The position numbers were made by a program, and so were the translations under genes. From assembly GCF_030297155.1 (NCBI RefSeq), contig NZ_AP028067.1:682001-746000 (forward strand): a stretch of 64,000 nucleotides of DNA, given 5' to 3'. The notes under the pieces were generated by a model. It made no database searches. It was not told where the DNA came from and was given only the letters and a program-made list of their open reading frames with translations. This document shows positions 9,422 to 19,174 of the stretch, piece after piece (within the stretch, counting starts at the first letter, position 1; each line of letters starts with the position of its first letter). This DNA is from Vibrio sp. FE10. GTDB taxonomy: Bacteria > Pseudomonadota > Gammaproteobacteria > Enterobacterales > Vibrionaceae.

Positions 9422-9874
9422 ATGATTGAACTGACTCAACTGAATACTCAAATACAAAATGCACCGGACGGCTACTTAAGCCTGCCGATCGATAGCCGCA
9501 TTAAAAGCCGTCTTAAGGTGATGCTTGATGATGGGCGCAATGCCGGACTGTTTCTACCACGAGGTCATATCTTGCGTGGTGGTGAACAACTCTCAAGTGA
9601 ATGCGGTTTAGTCGTCGAAGTGAAAGCGGCACCAGAAACCGTTTCGACTGTTTACTGTGAAGACATGCTCCTGTTAACACGAGTGGCTTACCACCTTGGT
9701 AACCGTCATGTTCCGTTGCAAGTGGAGGCGGGCTGGGTGCGTTATCAACATGACCATGTTTTGGATGAAATGGTTGAAGGTTTGGGCGCTAAAGTGACGA
9801 CCGAGAAACAACCCTTTGAACCTGAAGGTGGCGCTTATGGTGGTCGCTCAGGTGGGCATCATCACCATCATTAA
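9422..9874 (+). CDS. ureE: Urease accessory protein UreE (nickel metallochaperone)
   Basis: Delivers Ni(II) to the UreDFG-urease complex. The 150-residue protein has the UreE N-domain (SRIKSRLKV, DGRNAGLFLPRG) and C-domain with GNRHVPLQVEAG, where the histidine is the conserved interface nickel ligand. It ends in a glycine-rich segment and five histidines (GGHHHHH), a metal-storage tail found in some UreE proteins. AAGGAG lies about 16 bases upstream of the ATG; the 88-base gap after ureC contains no terminator. Confidence 0.95.
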   Translation: MIELTQLNTQIQNAPDGYLSLPIDSRIKSRLKVMLDDGRNAGLFLPRGHILRGGEQLSSECGLVVEVKAAPETVSTVYCEDMLLLTRVAYHLGNRHVPLQVEAGWVRYQHDHVLDEMVEGLGAKVTTEKQPFEPEGGAYGGRSGGHHHHH

Positions 9875-9947
9875 TCGAGTCATTTGAGACTCACCCATTT
9901 ATAGATACAACCACGATATTAATAACTATAAACGCAAGGAACACGCG

Positions 9948-10544
9948 ATGAACTTTAAAACAGCTGCAGGCTTATGCACTTTCACAATAGCTTCTCTAAC
10001 AACATCAACATTGGCTTTCGCTCACCCAGGACATGGAGCGCATTCGGTTCATGAGTCTCACTCGTTTATGTCTGGCTTAACTCACCCAGTGACAGGTATG
10101 GATCACCTGATCATGCTGATCGCTTTCGGTCTATTAATTGGCGCACTGTCGTTCTCAACCAAGATAAAAGCCGCTCTGATTGGCGGCGGATTAGCGTCTT
10201 TGGTAGTAGGGCTTATCGCAGGCCAAGCCTTAGGTTTCTCTGTGATTGTTGAGCCAGCTATTATCGCTTCTCTGTTCGTCGTCAGCTTATGTTTATGGCA
10301 CGTGTTCTCACCATCAACCAAGCGTGTAAACAGCGTATTAGTCGCTTCTATTGCTATGCTGTTTTTCCATGGTTACGCACACGGTGTTGAGGCCGCGAGT
10401 AATCTGACTCAATTCGCAATCGGTATGAGCATCACTGCTCTGGCATTAATGGTTATCGGTACGTTTGTTGGCCGCGCGGTTTTCTCTAAATGGATGTCGG
10501 TCGGTGTGGCTTCAGCAAGCGCACTATTGTTGTTAGGCGCGTAA
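9948..10544 (+). CDS. ureJ: HupE/UreJ-family nickel permease
   Basis: Likely inner-membrane nickel transporter or channel serving urease. The 198-residue product has a cleavable-looking signal (to about ALAFA), then a histidine-rich mature start (HPGHGAHSVHESHS) and GMDHLIMLIAFGLL, the conserved HPxxGxDH-type block of the HupE/UreJ family, plus about six hydrophobic segments. Its place between ureE and ureF supports nickel supply to urease rather than to hydrogenase. A CAAGGAA site precedes the ATG. Confidence 0.85.
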   Translation: MNFKTAAGLCTFTIASLTTSTLAFAHPGHGAHSVHESHSFMSGLTHPVTGMDHLIMLIAFGLLIGALSFSTKIKAALIGGGLASLVVGLIAGQALGFSVIVEPAIIASLFVVSLCLWHVFSPSTKRVNSVLVASIAMLFFHGYAHGVEAASNLTQFAIGMSITALALMVIGTFVGRAVFSKWMSVGVASASALLLLGA

Positions 10545-10585
10545 GCTCTCGAACTTTTCGATTCTAGAAGACAGAGAGTAAGAGT

Positions 10586-11266
10586 ATGACCACAACAGAA
10601 AATGTCGCCATTTATCGTCTGTTTCAACTGATCAGCCCATCGCTGCCGATTGGTGGTTTCACTTATTCGCAAGGTCTTGAGTTGGCGGTTGAAGCGGGGT
10701 GGGTGACCGATCGCGATAGCATGGAACAGTGGCTTAATACCATCGTCAGTTCCAGTGTGGCGACTTTGGAATTACCCATCTTAGAGCGTCTTTATCATGC
10801 TCTAGAAAAGGGTGAAATCGATGAGATTGAGCATTGGTGTAACTACTTATACTCAAGTCGTGAAACCAGTGAATTACGAGCGGAAGAAAAGCAGCGCGGG
10901 CATGCATTGAACACCTTATTGAAGCGCTTAGATATCGATATTTCGCTGGTGGACTCTGTTGATAGTCACCCAAACCAATTGCTGGGAATGTGTATGGCAG
11001 CTCAACATTGGGATATTGATTTAGAGAGCCTCAAGCAAGGGTATTTATGGAGCTGGCTTGAAAATATCGTTACCGCAGGCGTGAAACTGGTGCCTTTAGG
11101 GCAAACCGATGGGCAGTTGGCACTGATTAATATCACCAACACCTTTCCCGAGATCATTGAGAAAGCACGCACGATAGAAGATTGGATGATAGGGAGCTTT
11201 TCGCCTTCGATGGCATTAGCGAGTTCACTGCACGAAACACAATACACACGACTATTTCGTTCGTAG
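10586..11266 (+). CDS. ureF: Urease accessory protein UreF
   Basis: All-helical accessory protein that joins UreD and UreG in the activation complex and acts as its fidelity factor. At 226 residues it is of normal length and carries SPSLPIGGFTYSQGLE near the start (family signature), the SRETSELRAEEKQRG block and the C-terminal FSPSMALASSLHETQYTRLFRS, which is nearly invariant in UreF and needed for complex formation. AGAGAGTAAGAG precedes the ATG. Confidence 0.95.
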   Translation: MTTTENVAIYRLFQLISPSLPIGGFTYSQGLELAVEAGWVTDRDSMEQWLNTIVSSSVATLELPILERLYHALEKGEIDEIEHWCNYLYSSRETSELRAEEKQRGHALNTLLKRLDIDISLVDSVDSHPNQLLGMCMAAQHWDIDLESLKQGYLWSWLENIVTAGVKLVPLGQTDGQLALINITNTFPEIIEKARTIEDWMIGSFSPSMALASSLHETQYTRLFRS

Positions 11267-11312
11267 CGGTAAGCACAAACGATGTAGTAAAAAGAATATA
11301 AGGAAGTAGATA

Positions 11313-11954
11313 ATGGAAAGTTATAAGCAACCACTTCGAATTGGTATTGGCGGCCCGGTAGGGTCTGGTAAAACAGCCTTGTTAGAGGTGCTATGTAAGG
11401 CGATTCGTGACAAGCTAAACATTGCCGTAGTAACCAATGACATCTACACCCAAGAAGATGCCAAGATACTCACGCGAGCAGAGGCTCTGGAACCGGATCG
11501 TATTATTGGTGTTGAAACGGGTGGTTGCCCACATACGGCGATTCGTGAAGATGCCTCGATGAACCTCGCGGCAGTGGAAGAGCTGGCCAAGCTGCATAAA
11601 AACCTTGATGTAGTGTTCGTTGAAAGTGGTGGCGATAACCTCAGTGCGACGTTCAGCCCTGAGTTAGCCGATCTTACTATCTACGTGATTGATGTAGCGG
11701 AAGGAGAAAAGATCCCACGTAAAGGTGGTCCGGGTATTACACGATCGGATCTGTTGGTTATCAACAAGATCGATTTAGCACCATATGTAGGAGCGTCGCT
11801 TGAGGTGATGGAGCAAGACACGCAGCGCATGCGACCAACCAAGCCATATGTGTTCACCAACCTAAAAGAGAGCCAAGGCTTAGATTTCATCATCAACTTT
11901 ATTGTGACGGAAGGCATGCTAACGATGAAGGAGCCTTCTACGACTGAGTCATGA
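11313..11954 (+). CDS. ureG: Urease accessory GTPase UreG
   Basis: SIMIBI-class GTPase that couples GTP hydrolysis to nickel transfer. P-loop GPVGSGKT at residues 14-21, the nickel-binding CPH within [16 protein letters not shown], the [15 protein letters not shown] block and the NKIDL guanine-specificity motif are all present. Length 213 residues is normal. A TAAGGAAG site precedes the ATG. It ends the urea cluster and is followed by a strong bidirectional terminator shared with convergent xseA. Confidence 0.97.
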   Translation: MESYKQPLRIGIGGPVGSGKTALLEVLCKAIRDKLNIAVVTNDIYTQEDAKILTRAEALEPDRIIGVETGGCPHTAIREDASMNLAAVEELAKLHKNLDVVFVESGGDNLSATFSPELADLTIYVIDVAEGEKIPRKGGPGITRSDLLVINKIDLAPYVGASLEVMEQDTQRMRPTKPYVFTNLKESQGLDFIINFIVTEGMLTMKEPSTTES

Positions 11955-12009
11955 GTAAGGAGTAAGGTTTGAATCCGTTCGTTTTCTTTCTAAGCTAATA
12001 GATACAAAA

Positions 12010-12038
12010 AAAGCCCTATCGATTATCGATAGGGCTTT
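12010..12038. terminator. Bidirectional terminator, ureG / xseA
   Basis: A 14-base perfect inverted repeat (arms beginning AAAGCCCTATCGAT and ending ATCGATAGGGCTTT, centre one base) with A-run on the left (12005-12012) and T-run on the right. It can end transcription from both convergent genes. Confidence 0.85.
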
Positions 12039-12073
12039 CTGGTTTTAAATGATTTTTAACGTTCTAGTAGAAG

Positions 12074-13420
12074 CTAAAGCTCGCTCTTCGCGACTCTTGT
12101 AGTCACTTGCGATTCAATCACGCCATCTTCAACTTGAGTGGTGATCACTTCACCTACTTCTACGTCATTAATCGATGACACGGTCTTGCTCGATGCTGAA
12201 TGGGTAATACTGTAGCCACGCTTTAGGGTTGCCAATGGACTTACGGTCTCTAACTTTTCGGCAGCCATAGCTAGCTGGTGGCGAGTGGTTAGTAATGTCT
12301 TATCCATCGCATCAAGTAGTTTTTGCTCTGAACGTTGCAGATGCAGTTTCTGTTCGCCAAGGCGTTTTACTGGTGAGTTCAACTGAAGCTGGTGCTGTTT
12401 ACGTTCAACACGCTGTGCATGCTGCTTTAAGTATTGAGTCATACCACGACGCAAACGCATGTCTAAGTCATCAAGCTGCTGACTCTGCTTTTGCAGTTGG
12501 TAGCTCGGGTGTTGTTTCTCTAAGCGGTATTTCAACGTTTGAGTTGATTGCGCTTGTTTGATTAACACATGACGAATCGCACTCACTAAACGAGCACGTT
12601 TAGATGCATAAGCTTGCTCTTTATGACTGTTGTCACGGCTAACCAATTCAGCGGCTGCTGATGGCGTTGGAGCACGCATATCGGCGACGAAATCGGCGAT
12701 AGTGACATCAACTTCGTGTCCAACGGCGCTGATAATCGGGATCTGACTTGCTGCAATTGTGCGAGCAACGATCTCGTTATTGAAGCACCATAAGTCCTCT
12801 AATGAACCGCCGCCACGACCCACGATCAATACATCACATTCGTTGCGCTCATTGGCACGTCCAATCGCTTGAGCGATCTGAATCGAAGCTCCTTCACCTT
12901 GTACCATGGTCGGATACACGATGACTGGCAATGAAGGATCGCGCCTTTTCAGTACGTCTAGAATATCAAACAGTGCAGCGCCGGTTTTAGAGGTGATGAC
13001 ACCAACGCACTTAGGATGTTCTGGCAGAATTTGTTTACTGGATTGAGCAAACAAGCCTTCCGCCGCCAAGTTCATCTTAAGTTTTTCAAACTCTTGCTGA
13101 AGCTTGCCGTCACCTTCTGGCTGCATGCTTTCGATGATAAGTTGATAGTCACCACGCGGCTCATAAAGAGACAGACGTGCTTTGACTAAAACTTGATTAC
13201 CGTTCTGGGGTTTAAAAGTCACACGACGGTTATTGCCGCGAAACATGGCGCACTTAACTTGAGCGCGAGAGTCTTTAAGTGTGAGGTACCAGTGACCAGA
13301 TACAGGTGCAGAGAAGTTTGAGATTTCACCAACGAGCCAGACTATTCCCATTTCGTTTTCTAATAGGAGACGAACCTCTGAGTTGAGGCGAGAAACAGTA
13401 AAGATGTTTGGATTAGTCAT
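12074..13420 (-). CDS. xseA: Exodeoxyribonuclease VII large subunit
   Basis: Large subunit of exonuclease VII, which degrades single-stranded DNA to oligonucleotides in both directions in repair and recombination. The 448-residue protein has the N-terminal OB-fold (residues about 10-105, with GEISNF and GHWYLTLKD), the catalytic block containing VGRGGGSLEDLWCFN and SAVGHEVD, and a long coiled-coil C-terminus rich in Q, R and L. It is divergent from guaB, an arrangement shared with enterobacteria, so this marks the core-chromosome edge of the urease insertion. Confidence 0.96.
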   Translation of the reverse strand: MTNPNIFTVSRLNSEVRLLLENEMGIVWLVGEISNFSAPVSGHWYLTLKDSRAQVKCAMFRGNNRRVTFKPQNGNQVLVKARLSLYEPRGDYQLIIESMQPEGDGKLQQEFEKLKMNLAAEGLFAQSSKQILPEHPKCVGVITSKTGAALFDILDVLKRRDPSLPVIVYPTMVQGEGASIQIAQAIGRANERNECDVLIVGRGGGSLEDLWCFNNEIVARTIAASQIPIISAVGHEVDVTIADFVADMRAPTPSAAAELVSRDNSHKEQAYASKRARLVSAIRHVLIKQAQSTQTLKYRLEKQHPSYQLQKQSQQLDDLDMRLRRGMTQYLKQHAQRVERKQHQLQLNSPVKRLGEQKLHLQRSEQKLLDAMDKTLLTTRHQLAMAAEKLETVSPLATLKRGYSITHSASSKTVSSINDVEVGEVITTQVEDGVIESQVTTRVAKSEL

Positions 13421-13543
13421 AGAAGCACTATCTTTCCTTGAAGGAAGGTCTTTCTTGGAATCTCACAGGGCGTGAGTATGGAAGATAGCGGCAATATAAT
13501 ACATAGCAAGGGGGTAAATGCAAATTAAAAATACAAAAATGTG

Positions 13544-13572
13544 TAGCCAAGCGATTTCGTTGGCCGTATAAT
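13544..13572 (+). promoter_or_regulatory. Probable guaB promoter with weak PurR-like operator
   Basis: A perfect TATAAT lies at 13567-13572 with a poor -35 (TAGCCA, 13544-13549; 17-base spacing) and a GC-rich stretch just after the -10, as in stringently controlled promoters. The spacer contains AGCCAAGCGATTTCGT (13545-13560), an 11/16 match to the PurR operator ACGCAAACGTTTGCGT with the central CG in place, inside a GCCAA/TTGGC inverted repeat. A PurR site here is plausible but weak. Confidence 0.5.
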
Positions 13573-13689
13573 CCGTCCGCAATATCTAATCCAAATGCAG
13601 TTTGATTTTCCTTAATTGGCTGCCCTCATTAGGCGAAACGATGAGATTGGATTGTTTCTTTTTACTCCTATTATTGTGAGATATTGCAA

Positions 13690-15153
13690 ATGCTAAGAAT
13701 TGCCAAAGAAGCGCTGACATTCGACGACGTACTGCTAGTGCCAGCACACTCCACCGTTCTCCCTAATACAGCTGATCTTCGCACTCAGCTGACGAAGAAT
13801 ATTTCCCTAAACATCCCAATGATCTCTGCATCGATGGATACTGTGACAGAAGCTCGCCTAGCGATTGCACTGGCACAAGAAGGCGGAATAGGCTTCATTC
13901 ATAAGAACATGTCTATTGAACAACAAGCTGAAATGGTTCGCCAGGTTAAAATTTACGAAGCAGGTGTGGTTTCTCACCCTGTTACTGTAAACCCTGACGC
14001 GACAATCGCTGATGTTGTAGCCCTTACTCAAAAGCACGGCTTCGCCGGTTTCCCTGTTGTTACTGAAACAAACGAACTTGTTGGTATTATTACTGGCCGT
14101 GACGTTCGCTTTGTGACTGACCTTTCTAAGAAAGTTGACGTAGTAATGACGCCTAAAGCTCGCCTTGCTTCTGTTAAAGAAGGTGCAACTCGTGAAGAAG
14201 TTCAAGAGAAAATGCATGAAGCGCGTGTTGAAAAAGTTCTTGTTGTAAATGATGACTTCCAACTAACGGGAATGATCACTGCAAAAGATTTCCACAAAGC
14301 AGAACGCAAACCAAACGCTTGTAAAGATGAGCGCGGCAGCCTACGTGTTGGTGCAGCTGTTGGTGCTGGTGCTGGTAACGAAGAGCGCGTTGCTGCTCTT
14401 GTTGAAGCTGGCGTAGACGTTCTACTTATCGACTCTTCACACGGTCACTCTGAAGGCGTACTTAACCGTATCCGTGATACGCGTGCTGCATACCCTGATC
14501 TACAAATCATCGGTGGTAACGTAGCAACTGGCGCTGGCGCTCGTGCTCTTATCGAAGCGGGTGTTAGTGCGGTTAAAGTGGGTATCGGCCCGGGTTCAAT
14601 CTGTACGACTCGTATCGTTACTGGTGTTGGTGTTCCTCAAGTAACAGCAATCGCAGACGCAGCTGAAGTAGCTAACGAATACGGTATTCCAGTAATCGCA
14701 GATGGCGGCATCCGCTTCTCTGGCGATATCTGTAAAGCTATCGTTGCTGGCGCATCTTGTGTGATGGTTGGTTCAATGTTCGCGGGTACTGAAGAAGCAC
14801 CGGGTGAAGTTATCCTTTACAACGGTCGTTCTTACAAGTCTTACCGTGGTATGGGTTCTCTTGGCGCTATGTCTCAAGGTTCTTCTGACCGTTACTTCCA
14901 ATCTGACAACGCTGCAGACAAGCTTGTTCCAGAAGGTATTGAAGGTCGTATTGCATACAAAGGTCGTCTAAAAGAGATCGTTCACCAACAGATGGGCGGT
15001 CTACGCTCAAGCATGGGCCTAACGGGTTCTGCAACTGTTGAAGATATGCGTACTAAAGCTGAGTTTGTTCGTATCTCTGGTGCGGGCATGAAAGAATCTC
15101 ACGTACACGATGTTCAAATCACGAAAGAAGCTCCTAACTACCGTTTAGGTTAA
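13690..15153 (+). CDS. guaB: Inosine-5'-monophosphate dehydrogenase
   Basis: Oxidises IMP to XMP with NAD+, the first and rate-limiting step from IMP to GMP. From the ATG at 13690 the protein has 487 residues, the usual bacterial length; an in-frame TTG two codons earlier is unlikely. The catalytic loop [13 protein letters not shown] places the nucleophile at C305, two CBS domains occupy about residues 93-204, and the flap ([12 protein letters not shown]) is intact. Codon choice is that of a highly expressed gene. XMP is passed to GuaA, encoded 365 bases downstream. Confidence 0.97.
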   Translation: MLRIAKEALTFDDVLLVPAHSTVLPNTADLRTQLTKNISLNIPMISASMDTVTEARLAIALAQEGGIGFIHKNMSIEQQAEMVRQVKIYEAGVVSHPVTVNPDATIADVVALTQKHGFAGFPVVTETNELVGIITGRDVRFVTDLSKKVDVVMTPKARLASVKEGATREEVQEKMHEARVEKVLVVNDDFQLTGMITAKDFHKAERKPNACKDERGSLRVGAAVGAGAGNEERVAALVEAGVDVLLIDSSHGHSEGVLNRIRDTRAAYPDLQIIGGNVATGAGARALIEAGVSAVKVGIGPGSICTTRIVTGVGVPQVTAIADAAEVANEYGIPVIADGGIRFSGDICKAIVAGASCVMVGSMFAGTEEAPGEVILYNGRSYKSYRGMGSLGAMSQGSSDRYFQSDNAADKLVPEGIEGRIAYKGRLKEIVHQQMGGLRSSMGLTGSATVEDMRTKAEFVRISGAGMKESHVHDVQITKEAPNYRLG

Positions 15154-15203
15154 TAATACGTCCAAACGTTTGAATAATGTGCTGATTTAGTCGGCACATT
15201 AAT

Positions 15204-15365
15204 ATACCAATCGTAGTAAATAACTGGTCATCCTAGCTTGTTAAAAACCTCGATAACTTCGTTAGAATTTTTGATTGTAGAATAACTACTTATCAGAAAA
15301 TTCTGCCTCGTTCTCAAGCTTTTTTCCTACGCTATTCCTGAACACTTACTTACTGTGATTGGTAT
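15204..15365. repeat. MITE-like element with terminal inverted repeats
   Basis: A 162-bp AT-rich element lies between guaB and guaA. Its left end ATACCAATCGTAGTAAATAA (15204 on) is matched, inverted, by the right end, whose complement reads ATACCAATCACAGTAAGTAA (to 15365); similarity continues for about 27 bases. It has no coding capacity and could fold into one long imperfect hairpin. From memory, similar ACCAATC-ended repeats are scattered in Vibrio intergenic DNA, but copy number cannot be judged from this window. Confidence 0.7.
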
Positions 15366-15428
15366 TATATCTACCGCCTGTTTTGTTTAGAGAGTGATTC
15401 TCACAAAACATGGGGTTAAAGATATCTA

Positions 15429-15444
15429 ACGAAAACGTTTGCTT
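15429..15444. promoter_or_regulatory. PurR operator upstream of guaA
   Basis: ACGAAAACGTTTGCTT matches the PurR consensus ACGCAAACGTTTGCGT at 14 of 16 positions, with the central ACGT intact. It lies 75 bases before guaA, between the MITE-like element and the start codon, suggesting purine-repressed transcription of guaA from its own promoter. Confidence 0.75.
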
Positions 15445-15465
15445 TATTTCTTGAAGAGTTAATCA

Positions 15466-15485
15466 GAGGTGAGTAAACTCGCCTC
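15466..15485 (+). other. Leader hairpin before guaA
   Basis: GAGGTGAGT (15466-15474) pairs with ACTCGCCTC (15477-15485), one pair being G-T, giving a tight stem-loop followed by CGTTTTATC. It lies 33 bases before the guaA ATG. It could be a weak attenuator or an mRNA-stabilising leader structure; the T-run is short. Confidence 0.45.
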
Positions 15486-15518
15486 CGTTTTATCACATAG
15501 CCAATAAGACTGCTTACA

Positions 15519-17072
15519 ATGACTAAAAATATTCATGACCAACGTATTCTAATTCTGGACTTCGGTTCTCAATACACACAGCTAGTAGCTCGTCGTATTC
15601 GTGAGATCGGTGTTTACTGTGAACTTTGGAGCTGGGACGTAGAAGAAGCGGATATTCGTGAATTCAATCCAGACGGTATCATCCTATCTGGTGGCCCTGA
15701 AAGTGTAACGGAAGAAAATTCTCCACGTGCACCTCAGTACGTATTTGATTCAGGTGTTCCTGTCTTCGGTATCTGCTACGGCATGCAAACGATGGCTGAG
15801 CAACTTGGCGGTAAAGTAGCAACGTCTACTGAGCGCGAGTTCGGCTACGCTGCTGTACAAGTAACGGGTGAATCTGCACTTTTCGCTGACCTTGAGACAA
15901 CTCAAGACGTTTGGATGAGCCACGGTGACAAAGTGGTTGAAATCCCTGCTGATTTCACAAAAATCGCAGAGACAGACACTTGCCCATACGCAGCAATGGC
16001 AAACGAAGATAAGAAATACTACGGCGTTCAATTCCACCCAGAAGTAACACACACTAAAAACGGCCTAAAAATGCTTGAGAACTTCGTTCTTAACGCGTGT
16101 GGTTGTGAAGGTCTGTGGACTTCAGCATCTATCATTGAAGATGCAGTTGCACGTATTAAAGAACAAGTAGGTGACGATGAAGTTATCCTTGGTCTTTCTG
16201 GTGGTGTTGATTCATCAGTAGTTGCGATGCTTGCTCACCGCGCTATCGGCGACAAACTAACATGTGTATTTGTTGATAACGGCCTTCTTCGTTTAAACGA
16301 AGGCGAGCAGGTTATGGACATGTTTGGTGACCAATTCGGCCTTAACATCATTAAAGTTGATGCTGAAGATCGTTTCCTTAACGCTCTGGAAGGCGAAGCT
16401 GAACCAGAAGCGAAACGTAAGATCATCGGTCACGTTTTCGTAGATATCTTCGATGAAGAGTCTAAGAAACTGAAGAATGCTAAATGGCTTGCTCAGGGTA
16501 CTATCTACCCAGACGTTATCGAGTCTGCAGCATCTAAGACTGGCAAAGCACACGTAATCAAATCTCACCACAACGTTGGTGGCCTTCCTGATGATATGGA
16601 AATGGGCCTTGTTGAGCCTCTACGTGAGCTGTTTAAAGATGAAGTACGTAAGATTGGCCTAGAGCTTGGTCTTCCATACAACATGCTTTACCGCCACCCT
16701 TTCCCGGGTCCAGGTCTAGGTGTTCGTGTACTTGGTGAAGTTAAGAAAGAGTACTGTGATTTACTGCGTCGTGCTGATGCTATCTTCATTGAAGAGCTTC
16801 ACGCTGCTGACCTTTACCACAAAGTATCTCAAGCATTCACGGTATTCCTACCAGTACGTTCAGTTGGCGTAATGGGCGATGGCCGTAAGTACGATTGGGT
16901 TGTATCTCTACGTGCAGTAGAAACTATCGACTTCATGACTGCTCACTGGGCACACCTACCATACGACTTCCTAGGTAAGGTATCTAACCGTATTATCAAC
17001 GAAGTTAACGGCATTTCACGTGTTGTTTACGATATTTCTGGTAAGCCACCAGCAACTATCGAGTGGGAATAA
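15519..17072 (+). CDS. guaA: GMP synthase (glutamine-hydrolysing)
   Basis: Converts XMP to GMP using ATP and glutamine. The 517-residue protein has an N-terminal class I glutamine amidotransferase domain with nucleophile C86 (FGICYGMQ) and GVQFHPEV carrying the catalytic histidine, an ATP-pyrophosphatase domain with the P-loop LSGGVDSS near residue 227, and the C-terminal dimerisation domain ending in PPATIEWE. Codon use is strongly biased. It acts directly after GuaB but is separated from it by a repeat and its own PurR box. Confidence 0.97.
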   Translation: MTKNIHDQRILILDFGSQYTQLVARRIREIGVYCELWSWDVEEADIREFNPDGIILSGGPESVTEENSPRAPQYVFDSGVPVFGICYGMQTMAEQLGGKVATSTEREFGYAAVQVTGESALFADLETTQDVWMSHGDKVVEIPADFTKIAETDTCPYAAMANEDKKYYGVQFHPEVTHTKNGLKMLENFVLNACGCEGLWTSASIIEDAVARIKEQVGDDEVILGLSGGVDSSVVAMLAHRAIGDKLTCVFVDNGLLRLNEGEQVMDMFGDQFGLNIIKVDAEDRFLNALEGEAEPEAKRKIIGHVFVDIFDEESKKLKNAKWLAQGTIYPDVIESAASKTGKAHVIKSHHNVGGLPDDMEMGLVEPLRELFKDEVRKIGLELGLPYNMLYRHPFPGPGLGVRVLGEVKKEYCDLLRRADAIFIEELHAADLYHKVSQAFTVFLPVRSVGVMGDGRKYDWVVSLRAVETIDFMTAHWAHLPYDFLGKVSNRIINEVNGISRVVYDISGKPPATIEWE

Positions 17073-17108
17073 TCTCTTAGAGATTTAACCAGTTTTGATT
17101 AAGCTCTT

Positions 17109-17137
17109 AAGCCTCGAACTCAGTTCGGGGCTTTTTT
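17109..17137 (+). terminator. Terminator of guaA
   Basis: AAGCCTCGAAC (17109-17119) pairs with GTTCGGGGCTT (17123-17133), with one G-T pair, followed by a run of six T residues. Confidence 0.85.
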
Positions 17138-17359
17138 CTTTCTGATTCAGGGTATTAAGAGCTATATATAACCGCTAGAAACCAAATGAGTTGGAAACTA
17201 GATATCAGCTCAAGAAAGTATGAGACGCGTTGTTACGTTTAACTATACATAAAACTATCACTCGCACTTTTTATAAATTCATACCGCAACAACTAGGTCA
17301 TTTCCCACGCGCCGCATACTCTTTGATGGACTTATTAAGGACAGATAAGAGAATCCATC

Positions 17360-19072
17360 ATGTTAAAAATCAAATATTTGGCGACAGTAGTTGGCTGCAC
17401 TTTAGCAGCACACAGTTACGCGTCTTTGAACATTCAACCTGATCCGCAAAACCCGAATGGCTACCTTGTTGAAAAGTCGGCATTACAAGCTGCAGAACAA
17501 GCGAAAACATCCGATCCTATGTATACGATCTGGTCACAAGCATTACAAACTCGTCCCAACAGTATCGTTGAAGCGATTGAGCCGGGTTTAGCCTCGAACC
17601 CTGAAAACGTGAAACGAGTCGAGCGTGTGTTCCCTCAATCTGAATGGGACTTCCTCACTCAGATGGCGGCACCTGAATACACATACACTCGCTTCTTACG
17701 TGCGATTGGTAAATTCCCAGCCTTCTGTGGAGAGTACACCGATGGCCGTGATTCTGATGCCATCTGTAAAAAATCCATCATTACGGCCTTTGCTCATTTC
17801 TCACAAGAGACGGGCGGCCACATCGCAATAGACAACACCTCTGATAACCCATTAGCGCTAGAAGAGTGGCAGCAAGCGCTGGTGCATGTTCGTGAGATGG
17901 GTTGGTCTGAAGGTCAAGAAGGTTACACCACGGGATGTGGCCAGAACGATTGGCAAAATGCGCGTTGGCCTTGTGCCGCAGGGCAGGGTTACTTCGGGCG
18001 TGGTGCTAAACAGCTTTCTTATCACTTTAACTATGGCGCGTTCTCAGAAGTGATGTTCGATGGCGATGCAACGGTTCTATTGAATAATCCAGGTTTGGTT
18101 GCTGATTCATGGTTGAACTTGGCTTCTGCTATCTGGTTCTTCCTTACCCCACAAGCACCTAAGCCTGCAATGCTGCATGTTATTGACCGTACTTGGACTC
18201 CCTCTCAACGTGAATTGGATGCGGGTATTGGTTATGGCTTTGGTACCACGATCAACGTGATCAACGGTGGTATTGAGTGTGGTGAACAAAATAAAGACAA
18301 AGGCCAACCCGTTAACCGTATTCGTTATTGGGAAGGGTTAGCAGCGCACTATGAAATTCCTGTAGAGGCGGATGAAGCCAATACTTGTTGGCAACAAACG
18401 CCTTATGGAAGTTTGAATCTGAATGGCGCAACCGATGTGTTGTACACCAACTGGGATGGCAACTGGAAATACTACGCAGACCGCCCAGAAGGCTACTCAT
18501 TTGAATGTGAACTTGTTGGTTTCCAAACTGCTTATTCAGCGTTAGTAGCGGGCGATTACGAGAAGTGTGTGACCAACTTTTATGGGTCTCATGCGAGCTG
18601 GCCTGAAGTAAAAGTGGTCGATAAGCTTGATCCGGTAGACCCTGGGACAGATCCGGGTGGTAATGGTTGGAGTGCGACCAAGGTTTACAACGTTGGTGAC
18701 CAAGTTACTCACAACGGTGCAACCTACGAAGCGAAATGGTGGACACAAGGGGATGACCCTGCCAATGGCGACCCATGGAAATTGGTTGCTGGAGAGCCAA
18801 CACCACCGGTAGTGACAGATCCATCGCCAGTTGACCCTGCACCTGTCGATCCTGCTCCGGTAGACCCAACCCCAGTTGAACCACCTGTTACCGAGCCGCC
18901 TGTCGTTGTTGATCCATCGGTGTTTATCACGTGGCAAGCGGGTGTTAGCCAAGTGAGTAATGGCGACAAGGTGACACATAATGGCAAGTGCTTCGTAGCT
19001 AAAAACGGTCCGGGTGTTTGGGAAAGTCCTGTTCAATCGAATTGGTTCTGGGATGAAATCAGTTGTAATTGA
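17360..19072 (+). CDS. Secreted family 19 chitinase with two chitin-binding modules
   Basis: Probable endochitinase that cleaves chitin outside the cell. The 570-residue product begins with a signal peptide (to about HSYA), then a GH19 catalytic domain in which HFSQETGGH gives the general-acid glutamate at residue 150 and AGQGYFGRGAKQLSYHFNYG is the substrate-cleft block. The C-terminal part carries two CBM5/12 modules (about residues 433-478 and 520-570; GDQVTHNGATYEAKWW and GDKVTHNGKCFVAKNG) joined by a linker of repeated PVDPAPVD. The upstream 287-base gap shows only the guaA terminator and AT-rich DNA with no firm promoter. A strong terminator follows. Confidence 0.92.
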   Translation: MLKIKYLATVVGCTLAAHSYASLNIQPDPQNPNGYLVEKSALQAAEQAKTSDPMYTIWSQALQTRPNSIVEAIEPGLASNPENVKRVERVFPQSEWDFLTQMAAPEYTYTRFLRAIGKFPAFCGEYTDGRDSDAICKKSIITAFAHFSQETGGHIAIDNTSDNPLALEEWQQALVHVREMGWSEGQEGYTTGCGQNDWQNARWPCAAGQGYFGRGAKQLSYHFNYGAFSEVMFDGDATVLLNNPGLVADSWLNLASAIWFFLTPQAPKPAMLHVIDRTWTPSQRELDAGIGYGFGTTINVINGGIECGEQNKDKGQPVNRIRYWEGLAAHYEIPVEADEANTCWQQTPYGSLNLNGATDVLYTNWDGNWKYYADRPEGYSFECELVGFQTAYSALVAGDYEKCVTNFYGSHASWPEVKVVDKLDPVDPGTDPGGNGWSATKVYNVGDQVTHNGATYEAKWWTQGDDPANGDPWKLVAGEPTPPVVTDPSPVDPAPVDPAPVDPTPVEPPVTEPPVVVDPSVFITWQAGVSQVSNGDKVTHNGKCFVAKNGPGVWESPVQSNWFWDEISCN

Positions 19073-19141
19073 TAGTCTGAATACTGAGGACATGACCTAA
19101 GTTACGAGGTCAGTCGTACGACTATAATGATATAAATAATC

Positions 19142-19174
19142 AAAAGCCGAAAGTTTCTACTTTCGGCTTTTTTT
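19142..19174 (+). terminator. Terminator of the chitinase gene
   Basis: AAAAGCCGAAAGT (19142-19154) pairs perfectly with ACTTTCGGCTTTT (19159-19171); the T-run continues to 19174. Confidence 0.88.

Noticed and set aside
17230..17442. Plus-strand frame overlapping the chitinase start
   Set aside because: It overlaps the signal-peptide region in another frame, starts with a weak TTG-type codon and has no protein-like features.
18542..19093. Long minus-strand frame opposite the chitinase gene 3' end
   Set aside because: It arises from the repetitive proline/valine linker and CBM codons; no ribosome site and no plausible protein.
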